Below, in pieces: positions 9,136 through 21,125 of a stretch of 64,000 nt of DNA (the stretch's first letter is position 1; each line of letters opens with the position of its first letter). This stretch comes from Aurantiacibacter sp. MUD11. GTDB taxonomy: Bacteria > Pseudomonadota > Alphaproteobacteria > Sphingomonadales > Sphingomonadaceae. The position numbers were made by a program, and so were the translations under genes. The notes under the pieces were generated by a model. That model was given only the letters and a program-made list of their open reading frames with translations, had not been told where the DNA came from and made no database searches. Location of the stretch: the NCBI RefSeq assembly GCF_026967575.1, contig NZ_CP114054.1, positions 372,001 to 436,000 on the forward strand, in the 5' to 3' direction.

Positions 9136-10772
9136 GTGGATTCGGCGTCCTCGAAATCCTTCGGCGGGCCGGAGGGAATGCCCCACCATGCCACGATCAC
9201 GCCGAAGGCGACGACTACCCACGTGTACCATAGGCCGGCATAGACATCGCCGGTTCGCGCCACGATGAAGCCCGCAATCAGCGGCAGGAAACCACCAAGG
9301 TAGCCCGCCCCGATGTGATAGGGGATCGACATCGAGGAATAGCGGATTTGCGGCGGGAACATCTCGGTCAGCAGGGCGGCGACGGAACCGTAGGTCAGCG
9401 CCGAGAAAGCCGAGATTACCAGCAGGATCGCCACGATACCGACGATGTTGATGAAGGGCGGCTGCTGCACCGAGAAGTCATAGCCACGTGCCGACAAGGC
9501 TTCCTGCAGGCCGGCACGGCGTGCAGCGCCATCGTCCAGCCAGTCGTCCCCCAGCGCAATCGCCTCGCCGCCGACGGTAACGCCGAGCGTGTCGGCCTCC
9601 ACCCGCTCGTAGGGCACGCCGCTGGCGGTGAGCGTTTCGAGGACCTTGCCGCAATCGGTCTGTTCGCGGTCGAACAGGTCGGCAAAGGGATCGGTGGTGC
9701 ACTGGGTGCCCGTCACCACCACCGGATTGGCAGCCGCCGCTTCCTCGATGCCGGGATTGGCGAGCTTGCCCATCATCCAGAACATCGGGAACACCAGCAG
9801 CAGCGTCATGATCGCCCCGACCAGGATCGGCTTCTTGCGCCCCACCCTGTCCGACCATTTGCCGACCACGACGAAGAAGCTCATCGAGATCAGGCCCGCC
9901 ACCAGCAGGATCATCTCCACCAGCGATGGATCGAGCCGCATGTCGCGCTGGAGGAACGAGAGGCTGGAAAAGAAGGCCGTGTACCAGATCGTAGTGAGGA
10001 TTCCGGTGATGCCGAACAGCGCGATGAAGATGCGCTTCTTGTTGCCGGGATAGGTGAAGCTCTCGACGAAGGGGTTGCCCGACATCTTCCCTTCTTCCTT
10101 CATGGCGCGGAAGACCGGGCTTTCATTGAGCTTCAGGCGCATCCACAAGGAGATGCCGAGCAGCACGACGCTGAGCAGGAAAGGTACGCGCCAGCCCCAT
10201 TCCTCGAAGGCTGCTTCGGGAATGATTGCGCGGCACAGCAGGACCACGACGATCGAGAGGACGAAGCCGCCGACCACGCTCGCCTGGATGAAACTGGTGT
10301 AGAAGCCGCGCTTCTCGGGAGGCGCATGTTCGGCGACATAGATCGCCGCACCGCCATATTCCCCACCGAGGGCGAGGCCCTGCAGGATGCGCAGTACGAT
10401 CACGATGGCTGGCGCCCACAGGCCGATGCTCTCGGCGCTGGGCACCAATCCGACACCGGCGGTGGCAATGCCCATCAGCGTGACGGTGACGAGGAAGGTG
10501 TACTTGCGGCCGAGCTTGTCCCCCAGGTACCCGAACATGATCGCACCCAGCGGGCGGAAGCCGAAGCCGATCGCGAAACCGGCCCAGACGAGCAGGACCT
10601 GCAGCGTTTCGTTATCGCTGGGGAAGAAGGCGCGCCCGATAAGCGTGAACAGCGTGCCGTAGATGAAGAAGTCATACCATTCGAAGATGGTGCCCGCCGA
10701 ACTCGCGCCGATGACGAGGCGGATTTCCTTCTGGGTGGGCTGGTGTACGGTCGTTGCGGCTGTGCTCGCCAT
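9132..10772 (-). CDS. MFS transporter, metabolite:H+ symporter type, with large internal insert
   Basis: This 546-residue inner-membrane protein belongs to the major facilitator superfamily. The MFS loop signature GYLGDKLGRK lies at residues 81-90 and the second-half counterpart GKWSDRVGRKKP at about 304-315. The EWYDFFIYGT opening and GLALGGEYGG are typical of the MHS branch (ProP, ShiA, KgtP relatives). Between the helices ending near 335 and beginning near 440 there is a polar insert of about 100 residues with two cysteines (C358, C374), absent from ordinary MHS members. It is co-transcribed with the IscU-like gene (29 bp upstream) and overlaps the next gene by ATGA. Substrate unknown. Confidence 0.88.
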   Translation of the reverse strand: MASTAATTVHQPTQKEIRLVIGASSAGTIFEWYDFFIYGTLFTLIGRAFFPSDNETLQVLLVWAGFAIGFGFRPLGAIMFGYLGDKLGRKYTFLVTVTLMGIATAGVGLVPSAESIGLWAPAIVIVLRILQGLALGGEYGGAAIYVAEHAPPEKRGFYTSFIQASVVGGFVLSIVVVLLCRAIIPEAAFEEWGWRVPFLLSVVLLGISLWMRLKLNESPVFRAMKEEGKMSGNPFVESFTYPGNKKRIFIALFGITGILTTIWYTAFFSSLSFLQRDMRLDPSLVEMILLVAGLISMSFFVVVGKWSDRVGRKKPILVGAIMTLLLVFPMFWMMGKLANPGIEEAAAANPVVVTGTQCTTDPFADLFDREQTDCGKVLETLTASGVPYERVEADTLGVTVGGEAIALGDDWLDDGAARRAGLQEALSARGYDFSVQQPPFINIVGIVAILLVISAFSALTYGSVAALLTEMFPPQIRYSSMSIPYHIGAGYLGGFLPLIAGFIVARTGDVYAGLWYTWVVVAFGVIVAWWGIPSGPPKDFEDAEST

Positions 10773-10801
10773 GCGGTCCCCCGATAGTCAGGTGGACGGG
10801 A

Positions 10802-11233
10802 TTAGCTTGCCGCAGCAGCGCTGGAAAGGGCCTCCATCGCCGCCTTCCACGGCAGCAGCATGGCGCCGTGCCGGCCGCGATAATCGCGGGCCGGGACGAT
10901 CAGGTCGATATCCGGCCAGTCGGGGGCGTCACTCGCCCCTTCCAGCCATGCTGCGAGCGCGTCGTGCGCCTGGCACACCTCTGCGATGCTGCGGCCGGCA
11001 GCATGCCGCGCGAAAACGGCGGCGGCGGCTTGTCCGACGGCGCAGGCGCGCACCTTCAGCCCAATGCGGTCAATGCTTTGCTGCGCATCCAGCGACAGGT
11101 CCACGGCGAGCGTAGACCCGCAAGCAGGAGATCGTGCCGCGCCATGCAGGGCTGCGGATTCGACGGGTGGGTACTTTGCCAGCTCGACCGCGGCGGCGAG
11201 CATTTCAGGCGTGTAGAGCTTCTCCGCGCTCAT
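10802..11233 (-). CDS. IscU/SufU-like iron-sulfur scaffold family protein lacking the third Cys
   Basis: The 143-residue product aligns by eye with the IscU/NifU N-terminal fold: LYTPEMLAAA at the start, SPACGST around the first cluster cysteine (C38) and VRACAVGQAAAA around the second (C64). The C-terminal motif that normally reads R-x-x-C-A-x-L-x-W-x-A appears as RGRHGAMLLPWKA, so the third ligand is Gly at 123. The Asp usually following the first Cys pair is also missing. It may be a divergent scaffold or carrier rather than a classical one. It overlaps cvpA by one base (TGATG). Confidence 0.75.
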   Translation of the reverse strand: MSAEKLYTPEMLAAAVELAKYPPVESAALHGAARSPACGSTLAVDLSLDAQQSIDRIGLKVRACAVGQAAAAVFARHAAGRSIAEVCQAHDALAAWLEGASDAPDWPDIDLIVPARDYRGRHGAMLLPWKAAMEALSSAAAAS

Positions 11234-11748
11234 CAGCCCTCTTCATCGCTTTGCAGGCGCGCCCGGCGCTCGGCGATGATCTGCACCATCGCGCGCGAGC
11301 CGGCGTCGACCAGCTGATAGGTTCGCGCCTCGGCGATCCAAACTGGTCGGCCCTTGGCGCCCCAGACCGTGTCGTAGCCGAGCACCAGCAGCGAGAAAGC
11401 GACGACGACGATGACGACGCCCTTGAGTGCGCCGAAGCCAAAGCCGAGTACACGGTCGATCGGGCTGAGGATGGACTGGCGGGCGCTGCGACCGGCGACA
11501 CGGGCAATCAGCTTCATGGCCGCATAAGGGATCAACAGCAGCAGCGCGAAGGCAAGTATCGAGGCGGTAACGGGCGAGCCCATGAACTCCAGGATCGCGG
11601 CCGTGAGGTCCGTGTGCAGGTAACGGATGGCGAAAATCGCCAATACCCATGCTGCTAGGGAAAGAACTTCTTGCACGAAGCCGCGCATGAAGCCGCCGAT
11701 GGCGCTGACCGCAACGATCAGCAGCACAATGATATCAAAGCCCGTCAT
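11233..11748 (-). CDS. cvpA: CvpA family membrane protein
   Basis: This 171-residue protein has the CvpA opening (FDIIVLLIVAVSAIGGFMRGFVQEVLSLAAW) and about four hydrophobic segments followed by a polar cytoplasmic tail. The family is named for colicin V production but most members have envelope-maintenance roles that remain poorly defined. It lies 12 bp downstream of radA and overlaps the IscU-like gene by one base. In many proteobacteria cvpA precedes purF; purF is not here. Confidence 0.88.
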   Translation of the reverse strand: MTGFDIIVLLIVAVSAIGGFMRGFVQEVLSLAAWVLAIFAIRYLHTDLTAAILEFMGSPVTASILAFALLLLIPYAAMKLIARVAGRSARQSILSPIDRVLGFGFGALKGVVIVVVAFSLLVLGYDTVWGAKGRPVWIAEARTYQLVDAGSRAMVQIIAERRARLQSDEEG

Positions 11749-11760
11749 CGGGCGCGGAAC

Positions 11761-13128
<1,368 letters not shown>

Positions 13129-13205
13129 GCGCGGTTGCTAACCGGAACAGAAGTGGAACGCAAGTGTGCTGGCCAGCGGCTTCACCATCTGCCATCAAGG
13201 CGTCC

Positions 13206-15524
13206 ATGCGGCAGAAAGAACTCCGGATTGCGCTGGTGTGCTACGGCGGTGTCAGCCTCGCCGTCTACATGCACGGCGTGACCAAGGAGATCTGGAAGCT
13301 AGCCCGCGCCAGCCGCGCCTTCCACGATCCGGACGAACAACGCCCGACCGGCGTGGAATATGTCTACCATTCCATGCTGGAACGGGTGGAGGCCGAGCAC
13401 GACCTGCGCCTGCGCATGTTGCCCGACATCATCACCGGCGCCAGCGCGGGCGGTATCAATGCCGTCTTCCTGGCGCAGGCGATCCATTCCGGACGCAGCC
13501 TCGAACCGCTGACCGAGCTGTGGCTGGAGACCGCCGACGTCGAAAGACTGGTAGCGCCCGAAGCCAGGCCGTGGTCGCCCCTGGCGCGCGCCTACATGCG
13601 ACCCATCGTCTGGTACCTGACCCGCGGCCCCGGCAATACGGTGGAAGAAACCGTGGCGGTAGAGTCGCAGCGCGAGGTGCGCCGGAAGATCTCCAACCTG
13701 GTTCGCGGACGCTGGTTCGAACCGCCGTTCTCCGGCCCCGGCTTCAGCCAGCTGATCCACGATGCCTTGCAGGCGATGAGCGCGGGACCTGCCGAAGCGC
13801 CGCTGCTGCCGCCGCGCCATCCGCTGGACCTGATGGTGACGGCCACCGATTTCCGTGGGCGCAACGAGACCTTGCGCCTGCACAGCCCGGCCCAGGTGGA
13901 AGAACCCGAGCACCGCATGCCGATCGGCTTTCGCGCGCAGACACCGGCTGTCGGGGGCCACGACCTGGCGCAATTGTGCGAGCTGACGCTTGCGGCCCGC
14001 GCCACAGCCAGCTTCCCCGGGGCCTTCCCGCCGGTGCGGCTGTCGGAGATCGACGAGCTCTGCAACGGCGACTGGCCGGGGCGTGCGGAATTTCTGCGGC
14101 GGATCATGCCGACCCATGTGAAGCAGGGCACGACGGAACATGTGGCGCTGGTGGATGGGTCGGTGCTGGTGAATGCGCCCTTCGAAGGGGCAATCGCCGC
14201 CCTCACCTCCCGGCCCGCCCAGCGCGAGGTCGACCGGCGCTTCGTCTATATCGACCCGTCGCCGCGCCGCCAGCGGCCCGAAGCCGGCGACGAGATCAAG
14301 CCGGTTGGCTTCTTCGCTGCCATCGCCGGTTCGCTCTCCGCCATTCCGCGCGAACAACCGATCCGTGACAACCTCGACGTGCTGGAGCGGCAGACGCGCG
14401 AAGCGGAAAAGCTGCGCAAGATGGTCGCCGCACTGCGCCCCGAGGTGGAGGCGGCGGTGGACAAGCTGTTCGGCCGCACGCTGTTCCTCGACCGCCCCAA
14501 CGTGAAACGCCTCGCCAACTGGCGCAGCCGTGCGCAGCAGGCTGCGGCCGAACGGTCGGGCTATGCCTTCCATTCCTACGCCCAGGCGAAGCTGACCGGG
14601 ATTATCGATCGCCTGGCGGAACTGGCACGCACGGCATCCAACAGCCCGGATCGCCCGATGGCGCATGTCATCGCGGCGCGACTGCGGCGTGAAATCGAAA
14701 TGCGTGGCATGGCGTCTCTGGCCGGTGGCAAGGGTGGCGGCGCCAGCGACGAAGCCATCGTCTTCTTCCGCGACCATGACCTGGCCTATCGCATCCGCCG
14801 CCTGCGCCTGATCGCCCGCCGGTTGTCGCGCGATTGGGAAATCGACCCCGCGATTCCCGACGACGGCCTGCAGGATGCCCGCGATGCCATCTACAAGGTG
14901 CTGGCGCTCTATTTTGCCAAGGAGGACATCGAGGGACTGGGAGAGGACTTCGGAGACATTGCCGCAAGGGCGATGGAGGCCCCGGGCGAATTCCTCGATG
15001 CCCTGGCTGACCGGCGTCGGTTGCGCGAGACGGACGAGGCGGCCGAAGTCCTGCTGGCGGAGGCGCTGGACGCCATGCCCAAGGAACTGCGCCGGCGTGT
15101 CCTGCTCGCCTATCTCGGCTTCCCCTACTATGACGTCGCCACCCTGCCCCTGCTGCGGAACGAGGGCCTGACCGAATACGACCCGGTCAAGGTCGACCGC
15201 ATCAGCCCGGAGGATGCATCGGCCATTCGCGACGGCGGCACGGCGGCCACGCTACGCGGGACCGAGTTCTTCAACTTTGGCGCCTTCTTCAGCCGCGCCT
15301 ACCGCGAGAACGATTACCTCTGGGGCCGTTTCCACGGGGCGGAGCGGATGATCGACCTGATCTGCTCGACGGTGCCCGGCAGCATCGACCATGCCTCGCT
15401 ACTGGCGTGCCAGCGCGATGCCTTCCTGGCCATCTGCGACGAGGAGCTGGAGCGCGGGACCTGCGACCGGAAACTGGTCGAATCCCTGCGGGCAGAGATT
15501 ATCGCCAGGATGGGCGGGGACTAA
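13206..15524 (+). CDS. Patatin-like lipid hydrolase family protein (DUF3376 type)
   Basis: This 772-residue protein has the patatin catalytic dyad: the nucleophile elbow GASAG at 78-82 (S80) and the Asp in VDGSVLVNAPF (D317). The N-terminus reads RIALVCYGGVSLAVYMHGV, characteristic of the long patatin-related DUF3376 family found in actinobacteria and some proteobacteria. The C-terminal 400 residues are helical and specific to this group. No signal peptide is seen, so a cytosolic phospholipase or acylhydrolase is likely. An upstream in-frame start at 13122 would overlap radA; ATG 13206 fits the family better. Its stop shares the tetranucleotide CTAA with the dnaJ stop. Confidence 0.85.
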   Translation: MRQKELRIALVCYGGVSLAVYMHGVTKEIWKLARASRAFHDPDEQRPTGVEYVYHSMLERVEAEHDLRLRMLPDIITGASAGGINAVFLAQAIHSGRSLEPLTELWLETADVERLVAPEARPWSPLARAYMRPIVWYLTRGPGNTVEETVAVESQREVRRKISNLVRGRWFEPPFSGPGFSQLIHDALQAMSAGPAEAPLLPPRHPLDLMVTATDFRGRNETLRLHSPAQVEEPEHRMPIGFRAQTPAVGGHDLAQLCELTLAARATASFPGAFPPVRLSEIDELCNGDWPGRAEFLRRIMPTHVKQGTTEHVALVDGSVLVNAPFEGAIAALTSRPAQREVDRRFVYIDPSPRRQRPEAGDEIKPVGFFAAIAGSLSAIPREQPIRDNLDVLERQTREAEKLRKMVAALRPEVEAAVDKLFGRTLFLDRPNVKRLANWRSRAQQAAAERSGYAFHSYAQAKLTGIIDRLAELARTASNSPDRPMAHVIAARLRREIEMRGMASLAGGKGGGASDEAIVFFRDHDLAYRIRRLRLIARRLSRDWEIDPAIPDDGLQDARDAIYKVLALYFAKEDIEGLGEDFGDIAARAMEAPGEFLDALADRRRLRETDEAAEVLLAEALDAMPKELRRRVLLAYLGFPYYDVATLPLLRNEGLTEYDPVKVDRISPEDASAIRDGGTAATLRGTEFFNFGAFFSRAYRENDYLWGRFHGAERMIDLICSTVPGSIDHASLLACQRDAFLAICDEELERGTCDRKLVESLRAEIIARMGGD

Positions 15525-16651
15525 CCCCCGAACGCATCCTTCAGCTTGTTGAAGAAGCCGCGGCTTTCGGGGCATTCCTCGCCCGTCTCGGTCTCGCGGA
15601 ATTCGCGCAGCAGTTCCTTCTGGCGCGAGGTGAGCTTGGTCGGCGTTTCGACCATGACTTCGACCACCAGGTCACCGCGTCCACGGCCCTGCAACACGGG
15701 CATGCCCGCACCGCGCTTGCGCAGCTGCTTGCCCGACTGGATGCCGGCGGGAATGTCGATGGCGTGCATTTCGCCGTCGAGACCGGGAATCTCGATCGTG
15801 TCGCCCAGCGCTGCAACCGTGAAGCTGACCGGTACGCGCGTGAACAGCGCCGTGCCTTCGCGTTCGAAGACCGAGTGAGGCTGCACGTGCACGAAGATGT
15901 AGAGATCGCCCGGAGGCGCGCCCTGCGGCCCGGCCTCGCCCTTGCCCGAGAGGCGGATGCGGGTGCCGTTGTCGACGCCCGGCGGCACCTCCACCTGGAG
16001 CGTCTGTTCCTTGTCCACCCGGCCCTCGCCGCGGCAGCCGGAGCAGGGCTGCTCCAGCACTTCGCCACGACCGCTGCAGGTCGGGCACGGACGTTCGATT
16101 ACGAACAGGCCCTGTTGCGCACGGACCTTGCCGTGGCCGCCGCACAGTTCGCAGCGACGACGACCGGTGCCCGGCTCGGCGCCGGAACCTTCGCAGGTGT
16201 CGCACTGCGCGGCGATCTCCACGGTGATTTCATCGGTCTTGCCGTGGAAGGCTTCTTCCAGCGAGACGCGCAGGTCATAGCGCAGGTCAGCACCGCGCCG
16301 CGGGCGTGCACGGCCGCCACCGCCGCCACCGCCGAAGGCACTGCCGAAAATCGTTTCGAAAATATCGCCAAGGTCGCCGAAATCGGCACCACCCATGCCG
16401 CCACCGCCGGGGCCGCCGTTTTGGAAGGCGGCATGACCATAGCGGTCGTAGGCGGCGCGTTTCTGCGGGTCCTTCAGCACCTCGTAAGCGGCGCCGCAGG
16501 CTTTGAACTGGGCTTCCGCGTCGGCATCGCCCGGATTGCGGTCCGGGTGATACTTCATCGCCATCTTGCGATAGGCGGACTTGATCGTCGCGCCATCCGC
16601 ATCACGGGACACGCCGAGCAGTTCGTAAAAATCGATCTCAGTCGCGGACAT
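15521..16651 (-). CDS. dnaJ: Chaperone DnaJ (Hsp40)
   Basis: The 376-residue product shows the full type I DnaJ layout: J domain with HPD at 35-37, Gly/Phe-rich linker (GGGGMGG.. and GGGGGGG), four CxxCxGxG zinc repeats (CDTCEGSG, CELCGGHG, CPTCSGRG, CSGCRGEG) and the C-terminal substrate-binding domains. It stimulates DnaK ATP hydrolysis and delivers substrates. It follows dnaK by 72 bp and is probably transcribed with it. ATG 16651 was chosen because MSATEIDFYELLGV fits the family N-terminus. Its stop overlaps the patatin stop on the opposite strand. Confidence 0.97.
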   Translation of the reverse strand: MSATEIDFYELLGVSRDADGATIKSAYRKMAMKYHPDRNPGDADAEAQFKACGAAYEVLKDPQKRAAYDRYGHAAFQNGGPGGGGMGGADFGDLGDIFETIFGSAFGGGGGGGRARPRRGADLRYDLRVSLEEAFHGKTDEITVEIAAQCDTCEGSGAEPGTGRRRCELCGGHGKVRAQQGLFVIERPCPTCSGRGEVLEQPCSGCRGEGRVDKEQTLQVEVPPGVDNGTRIRLSGKGEAGPQGAPPGDLYIFVHVQPHSVFEREGTALFTRVPVSFTVAALGDTIEIPGLDGEMHAIDIPAGIQSGKQLRKRGAGMPVLQGRGRGDLVVEVMVETPTKLTSRQKELLREFRETETGEECPESRGFFNKLKDAFGG

Positions 16652-16723
16652 TCGTGAACCCCCAAACCGCACCGCCACCGGCGCGGGAAGCGTCGGTGGC
16701 GGCTGGCTTGTCCATCGTTAGCC

Positions 16724-18661
<1,938 letters not shown>

Positions 18662-18759
18662 GGATTTCCCATCTCTCTTAGTGTTGGACGCTGCACTTTT
18701 GGCTTCCCTATCCCGTGGCGAAGCCGTTCGGCAGCTCGGTAAAAGCTGTGTATCGAGGC

Positions 18760-18790
18760 CGGATATAGGTGCGCTTTTGCTTGGCACAAG
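18760..18790 (-). promoter_or_regulatory. Sigma-32 (RpoH) type promoter of dnaKJ
   Basis: On the minus strand CTTG (18790-18787) is followed after 17 nt by CCTATATCCG (18769-18760). This matches the alphaproteobacterial RpoH consensus I know, CTTG-N17/18-CYTATNTNNG, at every fixed position. The predicted start near 18753 gives a leader of about 90 nt before dnaK. No CIRCE inverted repeat is seen here, so HrcA probably does not control this operon. Confidence 0.75.
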
Positions 18791-18837
18791 GGAGCGAGGT
18801 GCCTAGAAATTGCCTGAGATTTTGAGAGGGGAATCCG

Positions 18838-19317
18838 ATGAAATCGAAGTTCATTCTGGCCGGTGCGGCAATCCTTGGCCTGGCAGCATGCGGCAGCGAG
18901 CCGGCGGAAGAGCCGGTTGCCGAAGCGCCCGATTGCCCGCCCGGCGTTTCCGTGACCGGTGGCTGGATGGCGCTGGCGGCAGTCGAGGGGAACCCGTCGG
19001 CGGTCTATTTCAGCATCGAGAATTCGGCAGAGCGCAACTACATGATCCGCGCCGCGGACGTGCTGGGCTACGGCAGCGCGGCACTGCACCAGATGGGCGA
19101 ATGGAACCTGCAACCGTCGATGGACGAGCTGATGCAGCTGGACGTTCCGGCGGGGGAAACCATCGTGTTCGAGCCGGAGACCGTGCACGTCATGGCCATG
19201 GCACCGGACGGCACGCAGGAAGTCGGCGGCGAGACCGAGGTCACGCTCACCTTCGTGGGCGGCGACAAGTGCAGCTTCCCGGTGGAAATCCGCGCCCCGG
19301 GTGACGCTCCCGAATGA
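18838..19317 (+). CDS. PCu(A)C-type copper chaperone lipoprotein
   Basis: The 159-residue product has a lipoprotein signal with LAAC and lipidated C18, then a beta-rich domain of the PCu(A)C family. Expected Cu(I) ligands are visible: H84 and M86 in ALHQMG, a Met near 95, and H117/M119 in VHVMAM; the EIPAG-like turn is DVPAGETI. These periplasmic proteins hand copper to cytochrome oxidase assembly. No oxidase or Sco gene is nearby. The gene overlaps the next one by ATGA. A GAGAGGGG ribosome site precedes the ATG. Confidence 0.82.
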   Translation: MKSKFILAGAAILGLAACGSEPAEEPVAEAPDCPPGVSVTGGWMALAAVEGNPSAVYFSIENSAERNYMIRAADVLGYGSAALHQMGEWNLQPSMDELMQLDVPAGETIVFEPETVHVMAMAPDGTQEVGGETEVTLTFVGGDKCSFPVEIRAPGDAPE

Positions 19318-19817
19318 GCGAACCGGCGGCGGCCTCTTGCCCCATCGGCGGCGAACGGCCGCTGACGGCTGGCGAGGTCACCCTGGCACGCAGCATTTTC
19401 GGTGACGCGGTGGACTATTCCAAGGTCCGCATCAGGCGGCGGAAGTGGGCCTTCTTCCAGCCCAAGCGCGTCACCATGGCGCCGCGCGGGCACATCCACT
19501 TTCACCCGCTCGGCAGCGCCTATTGTGACGACTTCGCCTTCGAGCCGACCCAGCGACAGGCGCTCTTCATCCACGAGATGACGCATGTCTGGCAGACCCA
19601 GACACGAGGCGACTGGTACCTGATCTTCAACCGCATGCCCTGGGCGAAATACGACTACACGCTCAAGCCCGGTTGGCCGCTGGAGAAGTACGGCATCGAG
19701 CAGCAGGCGCGCATCGTCGAACATGCCTTCATGCTGCGCAACGGTTTCAAACTGGCAGGCGTTGGCGATCCGTCGGCCTATGATGTGCTGGTGAACTTTC
19801 CGGGGGCAACCCGCTAG
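19314..19817 (+). CDS. Small HEXXH protein, putative metal-dependent hydrolase
   Basis: This 167-residue protein has no signal peptide. It contains a zincin-type motif HEMTH at residues 87-91 followed by VWQ, and a His-rich strand GHIHFHP at 59-65. The pattern HEMTHVWQ resembles peptidase-like domains annotated near Vgr/Rhs proteins and DUF4157 relatives, but no secretion-system gene is nearby. Its start overlaps the copper chaperone stop (ATGA), so the two are translated together. Function is unknown; a third metal ligand cannot be assigned with confidence. Confidence 0.72.
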   Translation: MSEPAAASCPIGGERPLTAGEVTLARSIFGDAVDYSKVRIRRRKWAFFQPKRVTMAPRGHIHFHPLGSAYCDDFAFEPTQRQALFIHEMTHVWQTQTRGDWYLIFNRMPWAKYDYTLKPGWPLEKYGIEQQARIVEHAFMLRNGFKLAGVGDPSAYDVLVNFPGATR

Positions 19818-19903
19818 CTCGCTTGCTCCAGAAGGTTTCAATTGATACCACCTCCACCATTGTCCGGGCGGCCCAACCCGCGCCCGGCGCAGTGGTTTTT
19901 CAC

Positions 19904-21070
19904 ATGGAGCTATCTGACTACGGCCTGTCGCGCGAGCGGGGCTACCTTTCGCATTACGAGATCGACGAAATCACCCTGCCCTCGCAATTCGAGGGCGTCC
20001 TGCAGGCGGCAGGCAACCTTTCCGCCCTGATGACTTCCGGTCGCATCCGCCATTTCCTGAACCAGCTGGCCGATCCCGGCCTGGAGGAATGGGCCCGCGA
20101 AGCCGCCGAGGAAGAGGTCCGCACCTCGATGGTGCACTATTCCTTCCTGGTGCAGGCTTATGTCTGGGGCGAAGACGAGCCGCCCATTCACCTTCCAGCC
20201 AATCTTGCCCGCCCGATGGTGGCGATCGCGGATCGCCTCGGCCAAGCGCCTCTGCTGCCCTATTCCGGCTATGTGCTGGACAACTGGTACCGCCTCGACA
20301 AGTCGGGCGGCATCACGCTCGACAACATCGCCATGCACCAGAACTTCCTCGGCGGTGTCGATGAGAACTGGTTCGTGCTGGTCCACGTCGCCATCGAGGC
20401 AGAGGCCGGCGTGCTGCTGGACAATGCCGCCAGGCTGGTGACGGTGGCCAAGCAGGGCGACACCGCCGAGGCCGAGCGCCTGCTGGTGGAAATGGATGCC
20501 GCGTGGGAGCGGATCTATGGTCACTTCGCGCGGATGCCGGAGAAGTGCGATCCCTATTGCTACTTCCACCGCGTGCGCCCCTATATCCATGGCTGGGCCA
20601 ACAATCCGGCGCTGAAGGACGGCGGCCTCGTTTACGAGGGCGTCGACCGTTTCGAAGGCAAGCCGCAGGCGCTGCGCGGACAGACCGGCTCGCAAAGCTC
20701 CATCGTCCCGGCGATGGATGCGCTGCTGGGCGTCGGCCACAGCGACGATCCGTTGAAGCACTTCCTGACCGAACTGCACCAGTATCGCCCCGTGCAGCAC
20801 CGCCGCTTCATCGAAGACCTGGCCGTGCAATCGACGCTGCGTGAATTCGTGGGCACATCGGGCAGCCAGAGTTTGAAGGATGCGTTCAACGCCTGTCTCG
20901 AACAGGGCGCGCGCTTCCGCACGCGGCACCTCGAGTACGCGGCCAGCTACATCAACAAGCAGGCGGGCAGCATTGCCGGAAACGACCCCGATGTCGGCAC
21001 CGGCGGGACGCCTTTCATGAAGTACCTGAAAAAGCACCGCGACGAGAACCGATCGCAGGTGGTGGCCTGA
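19904..21070 (+). CDS. Indoleamine 2,3-dioxygenase-like haem protein
   Basis: The 388-residue product follows human IDO1 along its whole length: LPxxLxxP, YxxYxLxNW, FLGGVDENWFVLVHVAIEAEAG, RVRPYIHGWxNNPAL with the substrate-site Arg (R225), GLVYEG, GSQSS, and QHRRFIEDL with the predicted proximal haem ligand H299. It ends TGGTPFMKYLKKHRDEN, matching the IDO C-terminus. The family cleaves the indole ring of tryptophan to N-formylkynurenine using O2. No kynureninase, formamidase or kynurenine hydroxylase gene is here, so another indole substrate is possible. An in-frame GTG (19892) and TTG (19823) are alternative starts. Confidence 0.87.
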   Translation: MELSDYGLSRERGYLSHYEIDEITLPSQFEGVLQAAGNLSALMTSGRIRHFLNQLADPGLEEWAREAAEEEVRTSMVHYSFLVQAYVWGEDEPPIHLPANLARPMVAIADRLGQAPLLPYSGYVLDNWYRLDKSGGITLDNIAMHQNFLGGVDENWFVLVHVAIEAEAGVLLDNAARLVTVAKQGDTAEAERLLVEMDAAWERIYGHFARMPEKCDPYCYFHRVRPYIHGWANNPALKDGGLVYEGVDRFEGKPQALRGQTGSQSSIVPAMDALLGVGHSDDPLKHFLTELHQYRPVQHRRFIEDLAVQSTLREFVGTSGSQSLKDAFNACLEQGARFRTRHLEYAASYINKQAGSIAGNDPDVGTGGTPFMKYLKKHRDENRSQVVA

Positions 21071-21082
21071 GGCTGCTTGCAT

Positions 21083-21125
21083 CGGCAGCACTCCCGACGG
21101 ATAACACCGCCAGGGAGAGCTGCCG
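21083..21125 (+). promoter_or_regulatory. Hairpin covering the ribosome site of the isochorismatase-family gene
   Basis: An inverted repeat runs from 21083-21095 to 21113-21125: seven pairs (CGGCAGC/GCTGCCG), one A-A mismatch, then five pairs (CTCCC/GGGAG). An inner CGG/CCG pairing can extend it. The ATG follows at 21126, and the Shine-Dalgarno GGGAG is inside the 3' arm. No U-tract follows, so this is not a terminator. The mRNA structure should hide the ribosome site. Confidence 0.6.
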
